Positions 22,354-31,133 of a stretch of 44,052 nt of DNA are shown here, piece by piece. How positions within the stretch are numbered: the first letter of the stretch is position 1; the number at the start of each line of letters is the position of its first letter. The DNA lies in assembly GCA_028280965.1 (NCBI GenBank), contig JANQKT010000201.1, forward strand, positions 1-44,052. The letters are read 5' to 3'. The stretch comes from Phycisphaeraceae bacterium (GTDB lineage Bacteria > Planctomycetota > Phycisphaerae > Phycisphaerales > Phycisphaeraceae). The notes under the pieces are model-generated. The model had not been told where the DNA came from. It worked only from the letters and a program-made list of their open reading frames with translations, and did not search any database. Made by a program: the position numbers and the translations under genes.

Positions 22354-23913
22354 CTACGGCTTATCCAGGTAATAAAACACCGCGCTCTTATAGTTCGCCC
22401 GGACGTTGTTCGTCGGGCCGACCTCGATCTTTGCGTTGATGCTGTTGTAAAACGGGATCGGGTCGGGCAGGTGCCAGCGGTAGCTGGTGGCGTAGGTCGT
22501 CGGCGGGCCGTGGAAGTAGGCGGTGTAGCCGTGCAGCGGGTAGCTGCCGGGGTTGTCCAGCCGCCTAGGCACGCCGTACCACCCGCAGTTGAAGTAGTCC
22601 TCGGTGCCCGTGCCGTGGTGGACCAGCTCGCCGTCGATCGTGAAGGTCTCGTCACCCTCCAGCCACAGCGGCAGCCACTCGCGCTCGGGCCGGCCGCTGC
22701 CCTCGGTGTCGAGGACCGTGCCGACGTAGTGCCCGCGCGCGTTGTTGAGGTTCAGCCAGGGGTAGTGCCGGCCGGGCTGGGTCGGCAGCTCCTGGTGCCA
22801 CCGGCCCTGCAGGTAGCCCCACTCACCTTCATCCCAACCCTCCAGCGGCTTGACGTTGATCGACAGCTTCACGTCCAGCGGCTTGTTGGCACGGATCGTC
22901 ATACGCGCCGACTTGTCGTAGGGCATCGGCAGGAAGCAGTACCAGCGTTCTTCATTGGTGCCGGCGATCAGCGAGCGCGACCCGCCGTAGGTCCCGCCCC
23001 GGTTGCTGTTGCCGAACAGGTAGGACAGCGGCAGCAGGACCGAGGGCTTCTCGTAGTAGTCGTAGACATCCTTCTTGTTCCAGTAGACCTCGATGCGCGC
23101 GTCGCGCGCGTTGGCCAACGCCTCGGGCGTGCCGGTTAGCTCGATCGCCCGGACGATGTGCGGGCCCTTGGGCAGGTGGACCTCGGCGATCCCGCCGGCG
23201 ACGAGCGAGAGCTCGTGGTGCTGCGTGTGCTCGGGGTCGATCCCCGCGGCCGCCGCGTCGCCCGGCTTGCTCCAGTAGTTGACCGCGTCGCGCAGCGCCT
23301 GCTTCTGCTCGGCCTCCTGCTTTATCGAAAACGTCGTGAGCCCCTCGGCCGAGTCGAAGGTGTTGTAGCTGAGCTGCCAGAAGCGCGCGCCCTTGCCGTC
23401 GATCACGACCTTGCATCCGTCTTTGAAGGTGATCGGCACGTAGCAGTAGTGCCCGCCGGTGCCCTTGCCGACCAGGGGCGCGGGGAACGCGGGGTGCTCG
23501 CCGCTAAACAGGTCCTTGATCGGGATATCGATGCGCGGTTTGTCTTCGCCATCCAGGTAGAAGCGGATGTGCTCGTTCTGGTTGTCGAGCAGGAAGTCGG
23601 CGAAGAGGTTGGTGTACGGCATCCAGAACCGCAGGACCCGGCCGGGCCCGTCCACCTCGAAGAGCACGCTCGAGTCGCCCTCTCGGCGGAGGATCGAGTG
23701 GGTGCCCTCGAACCCGTCGTCGTTCCCGCCGGTGCGGTCATAGGTGCTGGCCATCTTTGTCTTGACGCCGGTGCGCAGCTGGGCGAGGTACTCGGGGTTG
23801 GTCAATTCCTCCAGCCCGTGCTCGCTGGGCGCAAAGGCCTGGGCATAGGCGGGCTGGCCCGCGAGCATGGCAAGCAGGCAGAGGGCGCGGCACAAAGTGC
23901 TTCGAGTGGGCAT
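22354..23913 (-). CDS. Secreted DUF2961 (GH172-type) protein, shorter paralogue
   Basis: A 519-residue exported protein with a signal peptide (MPTRSTLCRALCLLAMLAG, ending AYAQ). It shows DUF2961 hallmarks: GPGRVLRFWMPY (about 95), GHYCYVPI, and HHGTGTEDYFNCGWYGVP (about 455) with the conserved Glu-Asp. DUF2961 founded glycoside hydrolase family GH172, whose studied members act on difructose dianhydride or furanosides. The substrate here is not known. The start at 23913 has AGGA ten bases upstream, and a much longer open frame upstream is an overlap artefact. A second DUF2961 gene ends 38 bp upstream on the same strand, so the pair is probably co-transcribed. Confidence 0.87.
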   Translation of the reverse strand: MPTRSTLCRALCLLAMLAGQPAYAQAFAPSEHGLEELTNPEYLAQLRTGVKTKMASTYDRTGGNDDGFEGTHSILRREGDSSVLFEVDGPGRVLRFWMPYTNLFADFLLDNQNEHIRFYLDGEDKPRIDIPIKDLFSGEHPAFPAPLVGKGTGGHYCYVPITFKDGCKVVIDGKGARFWQLSYNTFDSAEGLTTFSIKQEAEQKQALRDAVNYWSKPGDAAAAGIDPEHTQHHELSLVAGGIAEVHLPKGPHIVRAIELTGTPEALANARDARIEVYWNKKDVYDYYEKPSVLLPLSYLFGNSNRGGTYGGSRSLIAGTNEERWYCFLPMPYDKSARMTIRANKPLDVKLSINVKPLEGWDEGEWGYLQGRWHQELPTQPGRHYPWLNLNNARGHYVGTVLDTEGSGRPEREWLPLWLEGDETFTIDGELVHHGTGTEDYFNCGWYGVPRRLDNPGSYPLHGYTAYFHGPPTTYATSYRWHLPDPIPFYNSINAKIEVGPTNNVRANYKSAVFYYLDKP

Positions 23914-23951
23914 GGCAGATGGTCCTGTTGTCGTTCCAAGAAGAATAGTAC

Positions 23952-26195
23952 TCAAAGCTCCAGCTTCGGCACGACGAAACTGTACAACCAGTACCGCGAC
24001 TCCGACCAGATCGACTCGGCGGGGAACGCCCGGCCCGGCGTCATCTGGTTGGTATTCGGGATGTGCTCGATGCGGATCATGATCTCCGACCGGCCCTTCG
24101 TGATCGAAGACGGCAGCAGGAACTCCTCCTCGCGCCACCGGCGGTTGCCGGTGATGATCTCGTTGCGCACCGCGTCCAGCTCGTGGTCCGGGTTGCTGTA
24201 GACCGCGGTGTTGCAGCCCGCGGTGTACCAGACGCCGACCTCCTGCCACTCGTCTTCAGCCGCGGTCTTCACCGACACCTTCGCCTTCTGGTTGGGGTAG
24301 AGGAAGTCGAACTTCCGCCGGAGGAACGCGCCGTGGTTCTTGGGGTCGAGCTTCATCTTGAAGGTCGATACGCCGGTCGTCGTGCGCACCAGGTCCTTCT
24401 GGCTCGGGAAGATCTCCGTGCCGAACAGGTGCTTGTACTTCTGCCGGGTGCTGTTGTTCATCCACTGGTTGTCGCGGTACACATCCGGGCCCCACTCGTA
24501 CCGCGAGTCGAGCTCGTAGGGCTCGGACGCGTCCGGGCTGTGGTAGCCGTGGGCCCCGGCTTCCTCCGGGTCGCAGACGCTGAAGCTGTCGGACAAGACG
24601 ACCGTCGGCCGGTCGATGCCGTACCAGTAGACGACCGCGGAGTAGTGCTCCTGGTGGTCGTTCTCGGCGCCGTGTTCGAGCTGGATCCGCGCGTTCTTGC
24701 CGAAGGGCAGGATGTCGGAGATGAGGAAGCGGTACGCCGAGTTGATCTTATCGAGCTCGGGCTGGTCGCTGCCGCGTTTGCCGACGGGGTGGCCGGCGAA
24801 GGGCAGGGTCATGGTGACGCCGCCCCAGTAGTCCCCGCCGCCGCCCCATTCCTCGGTGCCGGTGCCGAAGCCCTGGGGGGTCTGCGAGTCGTCGAAGAAG
24901 AAGCGCGGGTCGCCCTCGAGGGTCTTGAGCTCGCCGTTGCGGCTGAAGATGAAGCTCATGCCGCAGAAGTTGCCGGACCAGTCGCCGCCGCCCTCGACCT
25001 TCGTCGTGTCGAGGAAGACGTTGTCCTTGCCGAAGACGGGGTCGGGGATGTCGGTGTAGGTCGCGTGGAAGTAGGTGTAGTGGTTGGCCGGGCCCTCCAG
25101 CTTCTCGGTGCGGACCTCGGTTTCGATGGCGATCGGCTTGCCGCCGTAGCCCTTGAGCTCGAGGTGCGCGCTCTTGAAATAGGGCATCGGCCAGTAGCAG
25201 TCGAGGTAGACCCAGTCCTCCTCGTAGCGGATGACAAGCGGGAAGCCCTTGACCAGGTACGCGCGGTCATCGTTGTTGTGCAGGACACCGGTGCCGAAGA
25301 ACAGGTCGATCGGCGCATCGACCGAGGCGTGCTCCCGGCCGTCCCAGGTGATGCGGATGCGTCCCCGGCCGAAGTCGAGCGCCTGGCCGCGCGGGACCTT
25401 GAACTTGATCGCGCGGATGCTGCCCGGGCCGGTGATGTTGGCGAGGCTGGTCCACTTACCCTCTCCGACCGTGACCGCTTTCGTCTGGGTGGTAACGCCG
25501 TCGCCCCTGGGCGCGATGTCGGTGCCGGCCTTGTTGATCAGGCCCAGCACGTCCTGGCCGGGCGGCTGTTTCTTCCACGCCGTCAGCGGCCGGGAGGTGT
25601 GCCGGATGCCCGGCTCGTAGAGGTGGTAGATGTAGTAGCCGGTGCCGTAGCGCGTCCGGCTGTAGCCGATGCGCATGCGCTCCTCGAAACCGATCGGCAC
25701 CCACATCAGGTCCGCGCCCTTGGTCGTGGACCAGGTCCAGGTCAGCGGCGCGGGGAAGAGCGCTTCGGGGATGAAGACCGAGTCCCTGAAGCTGCGCCCG
25801 CGGTGGGGCGCGCGGGTCGCGGTCTCCCGGACGAGCGTGTTCTCACCGTCCACCTCGTAGTGCCAGGGCGAGCCGTGCCAGTGGTTGGTGCGCTTGAAGT
25901 AGAGCACGCCGTTGCCCATCACGTCGAGCGTCACGTTGAACGTGTCCGACTCCTGGTAGAGGAAGAAGCTGGCGTCCGCCCACTTGTTGCGGCCCCGGCG
26001 GTCGTAGGTGCTGCGCATGTACCCGCGCGCCCCGATCCGGTGCACCGGCAGCCTGTCCCACTGCCGAAACGCATCGAGCCCGATCGGGATCACCGGCGGG
26101 TCGTCCGACTGCACCAGCTGGGCGTGGCTCTGGGGGGCCGGCGCACCAAGGATCAGCATCAACAACACGCACACAAGTACAGAACAAGAACGCAT
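23952..26195 (-). CDS. Secreted DUF2961 (GH172-type) protein, longer paralogue
   Basis: A 747-residue exported protein. A signal peptide (MRSCSVLVCVLLMLILGAPA, ending SHAQ) is followed by a DUF2961 catalytic region with SPWHYEVDGENTLV, ITGPGSIRAIKFKVPRG (about 280) and TPQGFGTGTEEWGGGGDYWG (about 465, the conserved Glu in GTGTEE). The C-terminal 200 residues form an extra beta-rich domain (KVSVKTAAEDEWQEVGVWYT) that could bind carbohydrate and that the shorter neighbour lacks. The start at 26195 has GAGG eight bases upstream. It is the first of two DUF2961 genes in tandem, with an aldo/keto reductase 109 bp upstream. The context suggests oligosaccharide use, but no transporter is present. Confidence 0.87.
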   Translation of the reverse strand: MRSCSVLVCVLLMLILGAPAPQSHAQLVQSDDPPVIPIGLDAFRQWDRLPVHRIGARGYMRSTYDRRGRNKWADASFFLYQESDTFNVTLDVMGNGVLYFKRTNHWHGSPWHYEVDGENTLVRETATRAPHRGRSFRDSVFIPEALFPAPLTWTWSTTKGADLMWVPIGFEERMRIGYSRTRYGTGYYIYHLYEPGIRHTSRPLTAWKKQPPGQDVLGLINKAGTDIAPRGDGVTTQTKAVTVGEGKWTSLANITGPGSIRAIKFKVPRGQALDFGRGRIRITWDGREHASVDAPIDLFFGTGVLHNNDDRAYLVKGFPLVIRYEEDWVYLDCYWPMPYFKSAHLELKGYGGKPIAIETEVRTEKLEGPANHYTYFHATYTDIPDPVFGKDNVFLDTTKVEGGGDWSGNFCGMSFIFSRNGELKTLEGDPRFFFDDSQTPQGFGTGTEEWGGGGDYWGGVTMTLPFAGHPVGKRGSDQPELDKINSAYRFLISDILPFGKNARIQLEHGAENDHQEHYSAVVYWYGIDRPTVVLSDSFSVCDPEEAGAHGYHSPDASEPYELDSRYEWGPDVYRDNQWMNNSTRQKYKHLFGTEIFPSQKDLVRTTTGVSTFKMKLDPKNHGAFLRRKFDFLYPNQKAKVSVKTAAEDEWQEVGVWYTAGCNTAVYSNPDHELDAVRNEIITGNRRWREEEFLLPSSITKGRSEIMIRIEHIPNTNQMTPGRAFPAESIWSESRYWLYSFVVPKLEL

Positions 26196-26304
26196 GGCAA
26201 ACCTCAAGTAGAGGGGTCGCCGGCCCGCGGTGCCAGCGTAAATGATCCAGGGCGGTGCGTCGATACAAACGTTCAGAAAAGAAGGGGTCCGTAAGAATCG
26301 CCTG

Positions 26305-27237
26305 CTAGAACTGCCCGAGCCAATCCTCGCCGCTGGCGCGCTCCGCGTCCTTGAACGCCTGACGCAGCTTCCCGACGGCCTGCTCGCGCAGCGGGTTCTT
26401 CCGTACCGCATCGATGTTGGCCTGGGCGTTGACCGTGCTGGTCGTGCCGACGATCGCGCAGTCCACGCCCGCGATCGCGAGGGTGAACTTCAGCGCGATC
26501 TCCGGCCACTCGACCTCGATGTGCCCGTGGTAGCCCAGCTCGTGCGGGGTGATGGCCATCGCTTCGAGGCGCTCGTGGTAGACGCGGGCGTACTCTTTAT
26601 AAAGCCCGCGCTGCTTGTTCAGCGGGTTCCACGCGGCGTTGGCGATCGGCCGCTTGGCGATCACGCCGACGTGGTGATCGGCGCATGCCGGCAGGACGGC
26701 CTCGATATTGTGCTGGTCGCAGATGTTCACCGAGGCCTCGATCACATCGACCCAGTCCATCGCCGCGGCGGCGGCGGCCGCTTCGTTGTCGCCCGAGTAG
26801 CCGATGTACATGGTCTTGCCCGCGTCGCGCGCCTTGATGAGCGCCTCGACGGCCTCGCCGTGCTGCAGGGTCTGTAAATCACACGAGTGCAGCAGCGCGA
26901 CATCGAGGTGGTCGGTCTTCAGGCGCTCAAGCGAGCGGTCGATCGAGGCAAGGATCAGTTCCGCCGACCACTCATCGCCCGGCAGCTCCTTGTCCTTCGT
27001 GCCGCACTTGCTGACCAGCACCGCGGCGTCGCGCTTGCTCCCGAGCGCCGCGCCCAGCTTCTGCTCGGCGTCGATGTACATCGCGGCGGTGTCGAACAGG
27101 TTGACGCCCTCGTCAAGGAGCATGCCAACCAGCCCATCCACCTGGTCCTGCGGGGTCGCGAGGAAGCCGATCGGCGCCGCCCCGAAGCCGAGGCGGCTGA
27201 CGCTGAGTTCGGTTTTGCCGAGCACGGTGCGGTCCAT
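26305..27237 (-). CDS. Aldo/keto reductase
   Basis: A 310-residue cytoplasmic NAD(P)H oxidoreductase of the (beta/alpha)8 AKR family. The catalytic tetrad is visible: Asp and Tyr in NLFDTAAMY (about 47-55), Lys in LVSKCG (about 77) and His in VALLHSCD (about 117). The cofactor-binding end shows GVIAKRPI and AIVGTTSTVNAQANI. A GTG at 27243 would add two residues, and the ATG at 27237 is preferred. A palindromic candidate operator lies 47-75 bp upstream. It is oriented like the two DUF2961 genes that follow after 109 bp, so it may reduce or epimerise a sugar released by them. That link is inference only. Confidence 0.88.
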   Translation of the reverse strand: MDRTVLGKTELSVSRLGFGAAPIGFLATPQDQVDGLVGMLLDEGVNLFDTAAMYIDAEQKLGAALGSKRDAAVLVSKCGTKDKELPGDEWSAELILASIDRSLERLKTDHLDVALLHSCDLQTLQHGEAVEALIKARDAGKTMYIGYSGDNEAAAAAAAMDWVDVIEASVNICDQHNIEAVLPACADHHVGVIAKRPIANAAWNPLNKQRGLYKEYARVYHERLEAMAITPHELGYHGHIEVEWPEIALKFTLAIAGVDCAIVGTTSTVNAQANIDAVRKNPLREQAVGKLRQAFKDAERASGEDWLGQF

Positions 27238-27283
27238 AGGCACGCATTTTAGCCGCGAATGCCGGGCCGGTCGGGGGGCGCGG

Positions 27284-27312
27284 GTTGTGAACAGGTTTAC
27301 AACATTATGTTG
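27284..27312. promoter_or_regulatory. Two adjacent palindromes upstream of the aldo/keto reductase
   Basis: GTTGTGAA-CAGG-TTTACAAC (27284-27303, one mismatch pair) is directly followed by the perfect odd palindrome CAACAT-T-ATGTTG (27300-27312), sharing four bases. They lie 47-75 bp upstream of the ATG, where a repressor operator would sit. AT-rich within GC-rich DNA. No regulator gene is adjacent. Confidence 0.4.
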
Positions 27313-27434
27313 AGGACAGCCGTCGGGACACGCCCGGGCGGGTGCGAACAGTGACGACGGTGATCACTTTGCCGAGCGGTTCGCTCGCCAGGGTCCGCCC
27401 GCCCGCGTGTGACGCGGCGGCTGAGGCCCCGCCT

Positions 27435-28190
27435 CTACTTCAGCCGCCGGGTGATCAGGAACCGCACGATCTTCCCCGCCAGCCGGTGCTTGCTGACCGG
27501 CGCGTGCATCGAGCGCGACCACTTGTTCGCCCGCACGACCAGCAGGCCGTACCACACGATCGAGGTGCCCAGCAGACCCGCGGCGACCAGGCGGTGCCAG
27601 AACTGCTGGTTAATCACCAGCCCGACGAAGTAGTCCCACGCGAAGTGGATCAGCACGACCAGCGCAACCGTGCGCGCCAGCGGCGCGCGCCAGGGCTTCT
27701 TCATGACGATCAGCCCCAGCGCCGACCCGCCGATGCCGCCCCAGATGGTGTGGACGAACAGGCGCATGACGGTAGCGCCGGACTCTTGGAGGGCGCCGTG
27801 GCTCTGGTCGATGTCGAACCACTGCCACCACGCGCTCTCGAAGAGCCCCGCGCCCAGCCCCGCGAGCGAGCCGTAGATCAGCCCGTCCATCGGGTCGTTG
27901 AAGTGCCTGCGGACAAACAGCAGCACCGCCACCGGCACCGCCAGCTTCGCCAGCTCTTCGAGCACGCCCGCGAGGACGGCCTTGTTGAAGGCCAGATCGA
28001 AATAAAGCCCCGCATCACGCAGCGCGATCTCGATCATGTCTTCGAGCGCGAACGCGCCCCACATGCCCAGCGCGCCCGCGCACGCCGCCGCGACGAGCAT
28101 CCACCACGGCTCGCGCTCGTGCATGTCGTAACGGTAGACCATCGCCCCGAAGAGCAGCCCGCCGAGCGTCAGGACCAGGTAGCCGAACAT
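27435..28190 (-). CDS. PrsW-type (M82) intramembrane metalloprotease
   Basis: A 251-residue polytopic membrane protein with about seven hydrophobic segments. PrsW-family catalytic features are AGVLEELAKLAVPV (Glu-Glu, about 80), DPMDGLIYGSLAGLGAGLFES (about 103, split here by position), MRLFVHTIWGG with a metal-ligand His (about 147), and LIHFAWDYFVG (about 180). In Bacillus PrsW cleaves an anti-sigma factor, and other members have unknown targets. No sigma/anti-sigma pair is nearby. The ATG at 28190 matches the start of the first membrane segment. A paired REP-like element separates it from the SET gene upstream. Confidence 0.85.
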   Translation of the reverse strand: MFGYLVLTLGGLLFGAMVYRYDMHEREPWWMLVAAACAGALGMWGAFALEDMIEIALRDAGLYFDLAFNKAVLAGVLEELAKLAVPVAVLLFVRRHFNDPMDGLIYGSLAGLGAGLFESAWWQWFDIDQSHGALQESGATVMRLFVHTIWGGIGGSALGLIVMKKPWRAPLARTVALVVLIHFAWDYFVGLVINQQFWHRLVAAGLLGTSIVWYGLLVVRANKWSRSMHAPVSKHRLAGKIVRFLITRRLK

Positions 28191-28226
28191 GGCGGCATCG
28201 TATCTTGTTCATGGATCGGGATCGAC

Positions 28227-28306
28227 AGCCGCGTTGCTACGCATCGCCGGTCGGGCATGATAGACGTTTCATCATTCGCCGGCGATGCGTAGCATCGCGG
28301 CTAAAC
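28227..28306. repeat. Paired inverted REP-like element, second copy of the 12458 family
   Basis: Arms at 28227-28250 (plus) and 28279-28306 (minus). The minus arm is identical over 28 bases to 12458-12485 (GTTTAGCCGCG, hairpin CGATGC-TAC-GCATCG, CCGG). The plus arm differs by one base inside the stem (one T-T mismatch). The spacer contains ATGAT/ATCAT. It lies between the SET gene and the PrsW gene. Confidence 0.88.
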
Positions 28307-28308
28307 GG

Positions 28309-28665
28309 TCATGCCTCAATCAACTCACCCGACACCTCATCTTCAAACCCGACCTCGACGCCCTCGTCCGCCGCGTCACCCAGATAGTCGTGGACGAGTT
28401 CTTCGCCCGGCCGGATGTCGCGCACCGCGACGACCGACAGGTCGTCGTAGTACACGGCGTTCGGCTCGTCGCTGTGGTTGATAAACCGCAGGTCGCAGGT
28501 GACGCGCACGGGCCGCTCGCCATCGACCCACAGCACGTAGGGCCCGTCCAGCTCGTGGTCGGGGGCCGGCTCGGCCGTGAGGAATCCGATCACCGTGTCC
28601 CGGGGGATGAATTGTGTCGCGAACAGACCGCGCCCGTGCAGGGGGCTTTCTTTAACTTCAAACAT
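28309..28665 (-). CDS. Small SET-domain protein
   Basis: A 118-residue protein that is almost entirely a SET domain. HGRGLFAT (10-17) is the N-terminal SET turn, RFINHSDEPNA (60-70, Asn63-His64-Ser65) the pseudoknot and SAM-binding motif, and PGEELVHDYLG (87-96, Asp93-Tyr94) the catalytic Tyr motif. SET proteins methylate lysines. In bacteria targets are mostly unknown. There are no post-SET cysteines, and the acidic tail (EVGFEDEVSGELIEA) is unusual. The start at 28665 has GGAAG ten bases upstream, and a longer frame upstream lacks similarity. It is downstream of thrS on the same strand but separated by 221 bp and a hairpin pair. Confidence 0.85.
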   Translation of the reverse strand: MFEVKESPLHGRGLFATQFIPRDTVIGFLTAEPAPDHELDGPYVLWVDGERPVRVTCDLRFINHSDEPNAVYYDDLSVVAVRDIRPGEELVHDYLGDAADEGVEVGFEDEVSGELIEA

Positions 28666-28807
28666 ATTGTGTCGCTTCCGTGTCGCCTTGAACCAACGGC
28701 AGGCCGCCGACCAGCACCTGTAAGCGTTCGGAGCGATGCCGGTGGGGCAAAGTATATCGGCCTGCCGGTTTATGACAAGGAGAAAGTCGCGCAATTCAAC
28801 AATGTTT

Positions 28808-28877
28808 CGCGGGCGACGCGCAGCGTCCCATGCGCGTTACAACAATTATTCGAATGGGACGCCGCGCGTGCCCGCGG
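28808..28877. repeat. Paired inverted hairpin element downstream of thrS
   Basis: Arms 28808-28834 and 28851-28877 are inverted copies. Read in the same sense, both have TGGGACGC, a 3-base loop, then GCGT..CCCGCG, with a single bulged base in each stem. The spacer is AT-rich. It begins 10 bp after the thrS stop and may act as its terminator, though no T-run is present. Confidence 0.7.
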
Positions 28878-28886
28878 AACGCCCTG

Positions 28887-30968
28887 TCACGCCACCGTCC
28901 CGCTGATCGGCCCGAGCGCCTGTGTGTCGCGCTCGCGCAGCAGGTTGGTCACGAAGTCCTCTAACGGCACCGCGCCCAGGTCGCCCTGATCGCGGTGGCG
29001 GATGCTGACGGTCCGCGCCTCCGCGTCCTTGCCGCCGACCACCAGCATGTAGGGCATCTTCTCGGCCTCCGCGGCCTTAATCTTCCCGCCCAGACGGTCG
29101 TTGCCCTCGTCCAGCGTCACGCGGATGCGCTCCTGCTTCAGCCGCGCTTCGACCTCTTTGGCGTAGTCCATGAACTTGTCGCTGACCGGCAGCACGCGCA
29201 CCTGCTCGGGGCTCAGCCACAGCGGGAAGCTGCCGTTGAAGTGCTCGATAAGCAGGCCGACAAACCGCTCGAGCGAGCCGAACGGCGCGCGGTGGATCAT
29301 GATCGGTCGGTGTGTCTGGTTGTCGCTGCCGACATACTCCAGCTCGAAGCGTTGCGGGAGCTGGTAATCGATCTGCACGGTGCCGAGCTGCCACTCGCGG
29401 CCGATGACGTCCTTGACGACGAAATCGATCTTCGGGCCGTAGAACGCGGCCTCGCCGGGCTCTTCGGAGAACGGGACGCCCAGCGATTTGGCAGCGCTGC
29501 GGCAGGCTTCTTCCGCCTGGTCCCAATCTTTCGGGTCGCCAACAAACTTGGATGAGTCCGGATCGCGCAGCCCGACGCGGACGCGGTAGTCGTCCATGCC
29601 CAGCGTGCGGAAGATGATCTTGACCAGCTCGATGCAGCCCATCACCTCGTCCGCCAGCTGGTCCGGCGTGACGAACAGGTGCGCATCGTCCTGCGTGAAG
29701 CCTCGGACGCGGGTCATCCCGCCCAGCTCGCCGGACTGCTCCCAGCGGTAGACCGTGCCGAACTCGAAGATGCGGATCGGCAGGTCACGGTAGCTGTGCT
29801 TGTCGCTGGCGTAGATGCGGATGTGGTGCGGGCAGTTCATCGGCTTGAGCATGTAGCCCTCGATGTCGCCGTCCTTCATCCGCGCCGACAGGTCGCCGCA
29901 CGTACAGCCCTCGTCCGCGAGCGACTTCATCAGGTCGCTGTCCACCAACGGCGGGAACTGCGAGTCCTGGTAGTACGGGAAGTGGCCGGACGTACGGTAC
30001 AGATCCAGCTTGCCGATGTGTGGCGTGAAGACCTGGCTGTAGCCCTGCTGCTCGAGGTGCTTGATGATGAATTTTTGTAGCTCGTCGCGTATGACGGCGC
30101 CCTTCGGCTTCCAGAGCACCAGGCCCTGGCCGGCCTCGTTGTCGATGGTGAACAGCCCGAGCTTCTGCCCGACGACGCGGTGGTCGCGACGCTTGGCTTC
30201 TTCGAGGTTGTCCAGGTGCTGGTCGAGTTCTTCTTGGCTGAAGAACGCCGTGCCGTAGACGCGCTGGAACCGGTCGGACGTGACATCGCCATGCCAGTGC
30301 GAGCTGGCGACGGACATCACCTTGAACGCGGCGATGGCGGACGTGCGCGGGACATGCGGGCCTTGGCAGAGGTCTTCCCAGTTCTGATCGACTTCACCTG
30401 TGACATACCAGGACAACACACCTGCACCATTGGCGATCGCCTTCTCGGCGTTATCGATCTTGTACTTGTTGCCTTCACTCTTCAGGCGTTCGAGGCCCGG
30501 CGCGGTCGCGAGTTCATAGCGGTTAAACGCGCGGTCCTCCTCCACGATCTTCCGCATCTCTTCTTCGATGCGCACGAAATCGTCCGAGCTGATCGGCTCT
30601 TCCAGGTACAGGTCGTAATAAAACCCGTTGTCCAGCGGCGGGCCGTAGGCGAGCTGCGTCTCCGGCCAGAGCCGCTCGATCGCCTCGGCCATGACGTGCG
30701 CCGCAGAGTGCCGCAGCAGGTACAGCGCGTCCTTCTTCGACTCGTCGTCCCGGTAGTTGGGGATGCCCTTCTTGTTCAGGCGCGGGGCGGTGACGATGCC
30801 CAGCGCGCAGTCGCCGGGCAGCGGGCGGTGCAGGTCGTAGAGCTCGCCGTTGACTTTCGCGCCGATCGCGGCCTTGGCCAGGCCTTCGCCGATGGACAAG
30901 GCGACGTCGTAGGCGGAGGCGCCTTCGGGCATGTCTTTGATCGAGCCGTCGGGGAGTTGGATTTGCAT
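28887..30968 (-). CDS. thrS: Threonyl-tRNA synthetase
   Basis: Charges tRNA-Thr with threonine in the cytoplasm. The 693-residue class II synthetase has the TGS domain (1-60, MQIQLPDGSIKDMPEG), the editing domain with zinc-like motif HSAAHVMAEA (His87, His91), the catalytic core with zinc ligand Cys in LKPMNCPHHIRIY, class II motif 2 in TVYRWEQSGELGGMTRVRG, and the C-terminal anticodon domain (about 585-693, VRVLPVSDKFMDYA). The ATG at 30968 begins the TGS domain. A TTG at 31064 lies inside the terminator T-run and is rejected. Upstream are a Thr-rich leader peptide and an attenuator, so threonine or charged tRNA-Thr level probably sets read-through. Confidence 0.97.
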   Translation of the reverse strand: MQIQLPDGSIKDMPEGASAYDVALSIGEGLAKAAIGAKVNGELYDLHRPLPGDCALGIVTAPRLNKKGIPNYRDDESKKDALYLLRHSAAHVMAEAIERLWPETQLAYGPPLDNGFYYDLYLEEPISSDDFVRIEEEMRKIVEEDRAFNRYELATAPGLERLKSEGNKYKIDNAEKAIANGAGVLSWYVTGEVDQNWEDLCQGPHVPRTSAIAAFKVMSVASSHWHGDVTSDRFQRVYGTAFFSQEELDQHLDNLEEAKRRDHRVVGQKLGLFTIDNEAGQGLVLWKPKGAVIRDELQKFIIKHLEQQGYSQVFTPHIGKLDLYRTSGHFPYYQDSQFPPLVDSDLMKSLADEGCTCGDLSARMKDGDIEGYMLKPMNCPHHIRIYASDKHSYRDLPIRIFEFGTVYRWEQSGELGGMTRVRGFTQDDAHLFVTPDQLADEVMGCIELVKIIFRTLGMDDYRVRVGLRDPDSSKFVGDPKDWDQAEEACRSAAKSLGVPFSEEPGEAAFYGPKIDFVVKDVIGREWQLGTVQIDYQLPQRFELEYVGSDNQTHRPIMIHRAPFGSLERFVGLLIEHFNGSFPLWLSPEQVRVLPVSDKFMDYAKEVEARLKQERIRVTLDEGNDRLGGKIKAAEAEKMPYMLVVGGKDAEARTVSIRHRDQGDLGAVPLEDFVTNLLRERDTQALGPISGTVA

Positions 30969-31066
30969 GGCGGGTTGCGGGGTTGCGGGCAAGGGCCAGG
31001 GTGCTTGATTCCGTTGGCTTGCTTCCGTGGGCGGGGTGTCTGGTTCCGGGGGTGATATTGTCAACG

Positions 31067-31089
31067 AAAAAGGCCGCTCGTGGCGGCCT
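31067..31089 (-). terminator. Attenuator (intrinsic terminator) in the thrS leader
   Basis: On the minus strand AGGCCGC-CACGA-GCGGCCT forms a 7-bp stem followed by a run of five T. It lies between the leader-peptide stop (31134) and the thrS ATG (30968). Its 5' arm (31082-31088) can instead pair with GGCAGGCC (31144-31151, one bulged A), giving an antiterminator. That partner overlaps the 3' arm of an upstream hairpin GCCACA/TGTGGC (31149-31166), so the structures exclude each other. Confidence 0.82.
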
Positions 31090-31133
31090 CGGCTGGTTCT
31101 GCTTCTTGTTGCCCGGGTCTCCCGGGGGCAGGT

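Noticed and set aside
24063..26294. 743-residue open frame opposite the longer DUF2961 gene
   Set aside because: Same GC-bias artefact. It has Val/Asp/Arg-rich low-complexity composition and the true gene on the other strand has a signal peptide and ribosome-binding site.
27246..27270. TTTTAGCCGCGAATGCC as another REP-like arm
   Set aside because: The head matches but no hairpin or inverted partner follows, so it may be a decayed arm or chance.
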